Below are positions 60,345 to 64,000 of a DNA stretch of 64,000 nucleotides, one piece after another. The DNA comes from Botrytis cinerea B05.10 (lineage: Eukaryota; Ascomycota; Leotiomycetes; Helotiales; Sclerotiniaceae): assembly GCF_000143535.2 (NCBI RefSeq), contig NC_037310.1:2542001-2606000 (forward strand), given 5' to 3'. Each line of letters starts with the position of its first letter. Position 1 is the first letter of the stretch. The notes under the pieces are model-generated. The model worked only from the letters and a program-made list of their open reading frames with translations. It searched no databases and had not been told where the DNA came from. Both the position numbers and the translations under genes were made by a program.

Positions 60345-61261
60345 ATGTCTCGCCCAGAAGATACACTGTAAGAATTCCCCTCCTCCCCTCGCCTCTATGC
60401 GACAATTCCTCATTCCCATCTGTTTAACACACCTCTAGCCCCCCCGACCTCCACTACAATGACACCGAAGCGCGCAAATACACCACCTCCTCCCGAATTC
60501 AAAACATCCAAGCGAGCATGACCAACCGCGCGCTCGAGCTCCTCGACCTCACCACTCCCTCCCTCCTCCTCGACATCGGCTGCGGTTCCGGTCTCTCAGG
60601 CGAAATCCTCTCCGCCGTGCCCGAAGACGAGGGCGGGCCACATATCTGGGTTGGAATGGATATTAGTGCTTCCATGCTTGACATTGCATTGCAGCGAGAT
60701 GTAGAGGGCGATTTGATGCTCAGCGATATTGGACAGGGCGTTCCTTTTCGAGCCGGAAGTTTCGATGCTGCGATTAGTATTAGTGCGATCCAATGGTTGT
60801 GCAATGCGGAAAGTAGTGAAGTGTCAAGTGCAGGACGACTTTCGAGGTTTTTCGGAGGATTGTATGCTTCGCTGAAGAGAGGAGGAAGAGCTGTGTGTCA
60901 ATTTTATCCAAAGAATGATCAGCAAAGAACGATGATTACTGGTGCCGCTATCAAGGCTGGTTTTGGAGCGGGTATATTGGAGGATGATCCAGGAACGAAG
61001 AATGCGAAGTTGTATTTGGTTTTGACAGTTGGTGGAGGAGATGTCGAAACGAGTAATGGAGATATTACGGGAATAGTAAAGGGAATGGATGGAGTTGATG
61101 TGTTGGATGCTAGGAGGAAGCATAGAGAGAAGGGTAGAAAAGATGTTAAGAAAGGTAGCAAGGCATGGATTTTGGGAAAGAAGGAACAAATGGAAAGGAA
61201 AGGAAAGGTGGTTAAGAATTCAAGTAAATACACAGGTCGGAAGAGAAACATTGCTTTTTAA
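60345..61261 (+). CDS. BUD23: 18S rRNA (guanine-N7)-methyltransferase BUD23
   Basis: Exons 60345-60367 and 60439-61261, 281 residues. Bud23 with Trm112 methylates a guanine in 18S rRNA (G1575 in yeast) and is needed for 40S subunit maturation in the nucleus. The short first exon gives MSRPEDT; splicing continues LPPDLHYNDTEARKYTTSS, the family N-terminus. The SAM-binding motif I is LLLDIGCGSGLSGEIL (~48-63), followed by WVGMDISASMLDIAL. AISISAIQWLCNAE and GGRAVCQFYPKNDQQ are further conserved blocks. The C-terminus is strongly basic (RKHREKGRKDVKKGS, SSKYTGRKRN), the usual WBS_methylT tail. Intron 60368-60438 ends in CTCTAG before a run of seven C. Confidence 0.95.
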
Positions 61262-62032
61262 AGGGCTTGGGTTGGAAAAGTTCACGCATGTATTTGCATG
61301 CAATGGCGTTGGGGGAGACTGGGGTACGGAGTGTCTATGATATCAGTTATTTTAACAACAACGAAAGACATATTTTGTGTAATAACAGGATCCGAATGAT
61401 GGCGACGATGATGCTATGCCCATATTTCTAACAATCGAAATCCCAAGAATCTTGCCATCTACAAGTTTTCCTACCTGGCCTAGTGTATCACTCTTGAAAT
61501 AGCAGAATAGTCCAAGAGGGATGTACAGATAGACAAATCCTCACTGTACGTACTCTAGTCTACCCTTACGATAGTAGCCTTCGAAGGGCCAGCGGAGCGT
61601 CATATTTCATTGATGCTTTTTTATTGATAGGGGCAAGCCCCCAAACCCCCATTGCTCGCTACGCTCGAAAGCCTTTTATCATTGGCTCATCCCCCATGAC
61701 TTTGAACTTAAAGACAGGGGCGATTGGACTCTCAGTGAAATAATGGGGAGGATGTGGTAGGGATTGGAGGAGGTTCGAGATAAACAACTAAATCTCTGAA
61801 CCTATATGCCACTCTTTCTGACTCTCTTCAAAACAAGGAGTGTAGATTAACTCTGTTCTCTGCAATCCCGAGCACCTTGATACCTCTGTTGCTAAAATCC
61901 ATGACTAAACACAAACATCACTTCAAAGTCAACGTAAATTTGCGGATATAATGATTTTTTCATGCACTTCAACCCCTTAATGTACACTCCGATCCATATC
62001 TAGGGTATTCTTTATACAGTCTATCCACCAAT
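61262..62032. other. Convergent spacer with second copy of the GC-rich hairpin repeat
   Basis: 3' side of BUD23 and IDH1. Contains the dispersed repeat copy B at 61629-61668. Otherwise AT-leaning without a gene. Confidence 0.5.
61629..61668 (+). repeat. Dispersed GC-rich hairpin repeat, copy B
   Basis: aggggcaagccccc, then aaacccccattgctcgc and tacgctcga. It matches copy A at 56033-56073 except for a few substitutions and one deleted T; the stem gggg-caag-cccc is preserved. Confidence 0.8.
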
Positions 62033-63327
62033 CTATGCAGCCAACTCCATCTTATCCAAAATAGCACGAGTGAATTGGTTAGTTGAGTTGTTTCCTCCCA
62101 TATCACGGGTTCTAACGGCTCTAGAGGAATATTAGCAACTTGTAAACACTCAAGTAATGATTGAGATCACTTACCCTTCAGCAATAACGTCATAAACAGC
62201 CTTGGAGATTCTGTTAGCGTGGTCATCAAGACCAAGATGTCTCAAAAGCATGGAACCAGAAAGAATCATAGCAGTTGGGTTAGCTTGATCCTTGCCCTTG
62301 ATATCTAAACCAACGTGACGGCAACCAGGTTCGAAAACAGCAACTTCACGTCCCATGTTGCATCCAGGAACAAGACCTGGACCACCGACCAAAGCAGCAC
62401 CAACGTTGGACAAAATTCCTCCGTACAAGTTAGGCATAACCATAACATCGAATTGTTGTGGTCTGGATACACATTGCATAGATGCGTTGTCGACAATCAT
62501 ATCGTTGGTCTCCAAAGTGGGGTAGTCCTTAGCGACATCGTTGAAGGTTTTACGGAAAAGACCATCTGCAAGCTTCATAATGTTGGCCTTGTGAATACAG
62601 GTAACCTTCTTACGGTTGTTGGCAAGAGCAAAGCTGAATGCGAATTTGGCAATTCTCTCAGACTTGGCGCGGGTAATGATCTTAAGAGATTCAACAACAC
62701 CTGGAACCGATTGATGCTCTAATCCAGAGTATTCTCCCTCGGTGTTCTCACGGATAATGCAGAGATCGACATCCTTGTGGCGAGTGTTGTAACCTGGGAT
62801 GTTCTTGATGAGAACAATGGATGCGTAGATATCGAGTTCTTGTCTGAGTGCGACGTTGAAAGATTGGTGACCAGATCTCTCGACAGGTGTGTGCAAGATA
62901 CCCTTAAGACCAAGCTTATTTCTCTTCAAGGATGCTATTGACTCCCGGAACAAGTCCTCGGAGTGCTTGTCTCCGGTTTCAACACCAGATACATCAACTT
63001 GTTCCCATTCGACCGGCACATTGTCTGCTTTGAAAATTGTCTTTACAGACTCAGCAACCTCGGCTCCAATACCGTCACCAGGAATTAAAGTAACGGTATA
63101 TTTTCCACCATACTTTGTAGGCTTGAAGATATCGGATTGAACAGTTGCGAAAGTTCTAGTGGGAGCGACGTGGGCGGTTCGCAAAAGGCTCTGATAAGAA
63201 GTTGGTATTAGCTTGTGACAGACTAAGAGAGAGACATGGACATGATCTGCGAATGAAGAATATGCAATTGAGAATTCTGGATTAATTTACATACTTGCGC
63301 CGACCTGACAGAGTTTCTTGCCAGCAT
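62033..63327 (-). CDS. IDH1: Mitochondrial NAD-dependent isocitrate dehydrogenase subunit 1
   Basis: Three exons on the minus strand: 63295-63327, 62175-63190 and 62033-62120, 378 residues. With Idh2 it forms the octameric TCA-cycle enzyme that converts isocitrate and NAD+ to 2-oxoglutarate, CO2 and NADH in the mitochondrial matrix; the Idh1 subunit is mainly regulatory (AMP and citrate binding). Exon 1 gives MLARNSVRSAQ, the start of a mitochondrial presequence that continues SLLRTAHVAPTRTFATVQ. Then YTVTLIPGDGIGAEV, IRENTEGEYSGLEH, VTCIHKANIMKLADGLF, VDNASMQCVSRPQQFD and NLYGGILSNVGAALVGGPGL are signatures of the family, closer to yeast Idh1 than Idh2. The last exon supplies AVRTRDMGGNNSTNQFTRAI, again typical. 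The initiator at 63327 was chosen because it restores the presequence. Confidence 0.96.
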
Positions 63328-64000
63328 CTTGAAAATGAGAGAATATTAAGGATTTTTGGTAGATTGATTGTGTTCGAGAAAGCCGTAAATATTCAGTTGG
63401 TCGGAATACCCGTGAAAAGGTAGAGTTTAACCCGGCTGGAGAGAATCAGCCTTTACCTAATTGGGAAACGGCATGTGGAATCGGTTTGTCACGGAGCGGA
63501 ATTTCACGCTTCACTTGATTTTTTTCACTTTAATTAATCTTCGGAAATTCTGGCTAAGGACCAACATGCACCACCTACGTCTACAAAGCAGATGCATATA
63601 ATTCGTGCATATTGTTTCTTGAATGTTAAGTATCGTCCTACTCATATGATATGGCAGAGTAGATATCGGACCGTATTTTCTTATTCGTTATATAAATCGA
63701 CACAGCTATCGACGCGGTTCAGCACTTGATGGGAAATTATAAATGCCATTACGTTTACTACCTATCGAGGTATCTGGCACGTGTCTGCGTAGAGTGGGTG
63801 CTCCATTGAAATCCAACATGACGCTCCTCTGGGCCACTGTCGTGGAGGTGGAGGCCATTTCGCTTTGCCCTAGTTCTAGAAGAGTATCTGTTCACACGTT
63901 AGAACTTCAATCTATTACACTCTTATGCCTGTTATACGCTACGATCAGTATCATCGAGGGGTAGTCTCGCCTTGCGGGGAAAGCTCGGGCTCTATTCCCT
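63328..64000. other. Promoter side of IDH1 and window end
   Basis: AT-rich upstream sequence of IDH1. A 73-residue ORF at 63743-63964 has no domain and is not supported. No repeat seen. Confidence 0.45.

Noticed and set aside
63743..63964. 73-codon ORF near the right edge
   Set aside because: No motif, no splice partners visible before the window ends.

Overview
This window is fungal nuclear DNA. The genes carry short (about 48 to 134 nt) GT..AG introns with CTAAC/CTAAT-type branch sites, the intergenic DNA is AT-leaning, and the gene content is that of a filamentous ascomycete. A GH28 endopolygalacturonase, serine-rich GPI-type wall proteins and the general style point to Leotiomycetes, most likely Sclerotiniaceae (Botrytis/Sclerotinia group). 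That placement is an inference, because no marker gene was compared.

The two ends hold conserved housekeeping genes. Left end (0.7-4.5 kb): TFIIF alpha subunit (TFG1/RAP74), convergent with the splicing factor BUD13. Right end (54-63.3 kb): a serine-rich protein with four PKA-type sites, the G-patch protein PXR1 divergent from a small coiled-coil protein, the ER cargo receptor SVP26 divergent from the rRNA methyltransferase BUD23, and mitochondrial NAD-isocitrate dehydrogenase subunit IDH1.

The middle 50 kb is gene-poor and accessory in character. It holds a 1867-residue repeat-built GPI-type surface protein (6.1-11.9 kb), the secreted polygalacturonase (16.9-18.2 kb), an unassigned spliced gene (20.6-21.4 kb), a GC-rich intronless secreted protein (22.9-24.2 kb), tRNA-Ser(AGA) (27.3 kb), a tandem pair of OTU-like genes (28.8-32.9 kb), a C2H2 zinc-finger ORF that looks frame-split (34.3-34.8 kb), a small GPI-type wall protein (38.4 kb), a single-pass Cys-rich membrane protein (44.4-45.4 kb) and an auxin-efflux-carrier-type transporter (46.6-48.0 kb). 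Long stretches between them show no supportable gene but contain microsatellites, homopolymer G tracts, a MITE-like 201-bp inverted-repeat element and two copies of a GC-rich hairpin repeat.

The most interesting signal is the OTU pair. The first gene keeps a Cys/His OTU active site. The second is clearly a paralogue: it has the same intron position and phase and shared VTADIY and P-HPRH blocks. In it the catalytic Cys position is Ser, suggesting a protease and pseudoprotease pair. Other points of interest are the exact 150-bp higher-order repeat inside the surface-protein gene, the MITE-like element, the dispersed hairpin repeat and the GC-rich secreted protein.
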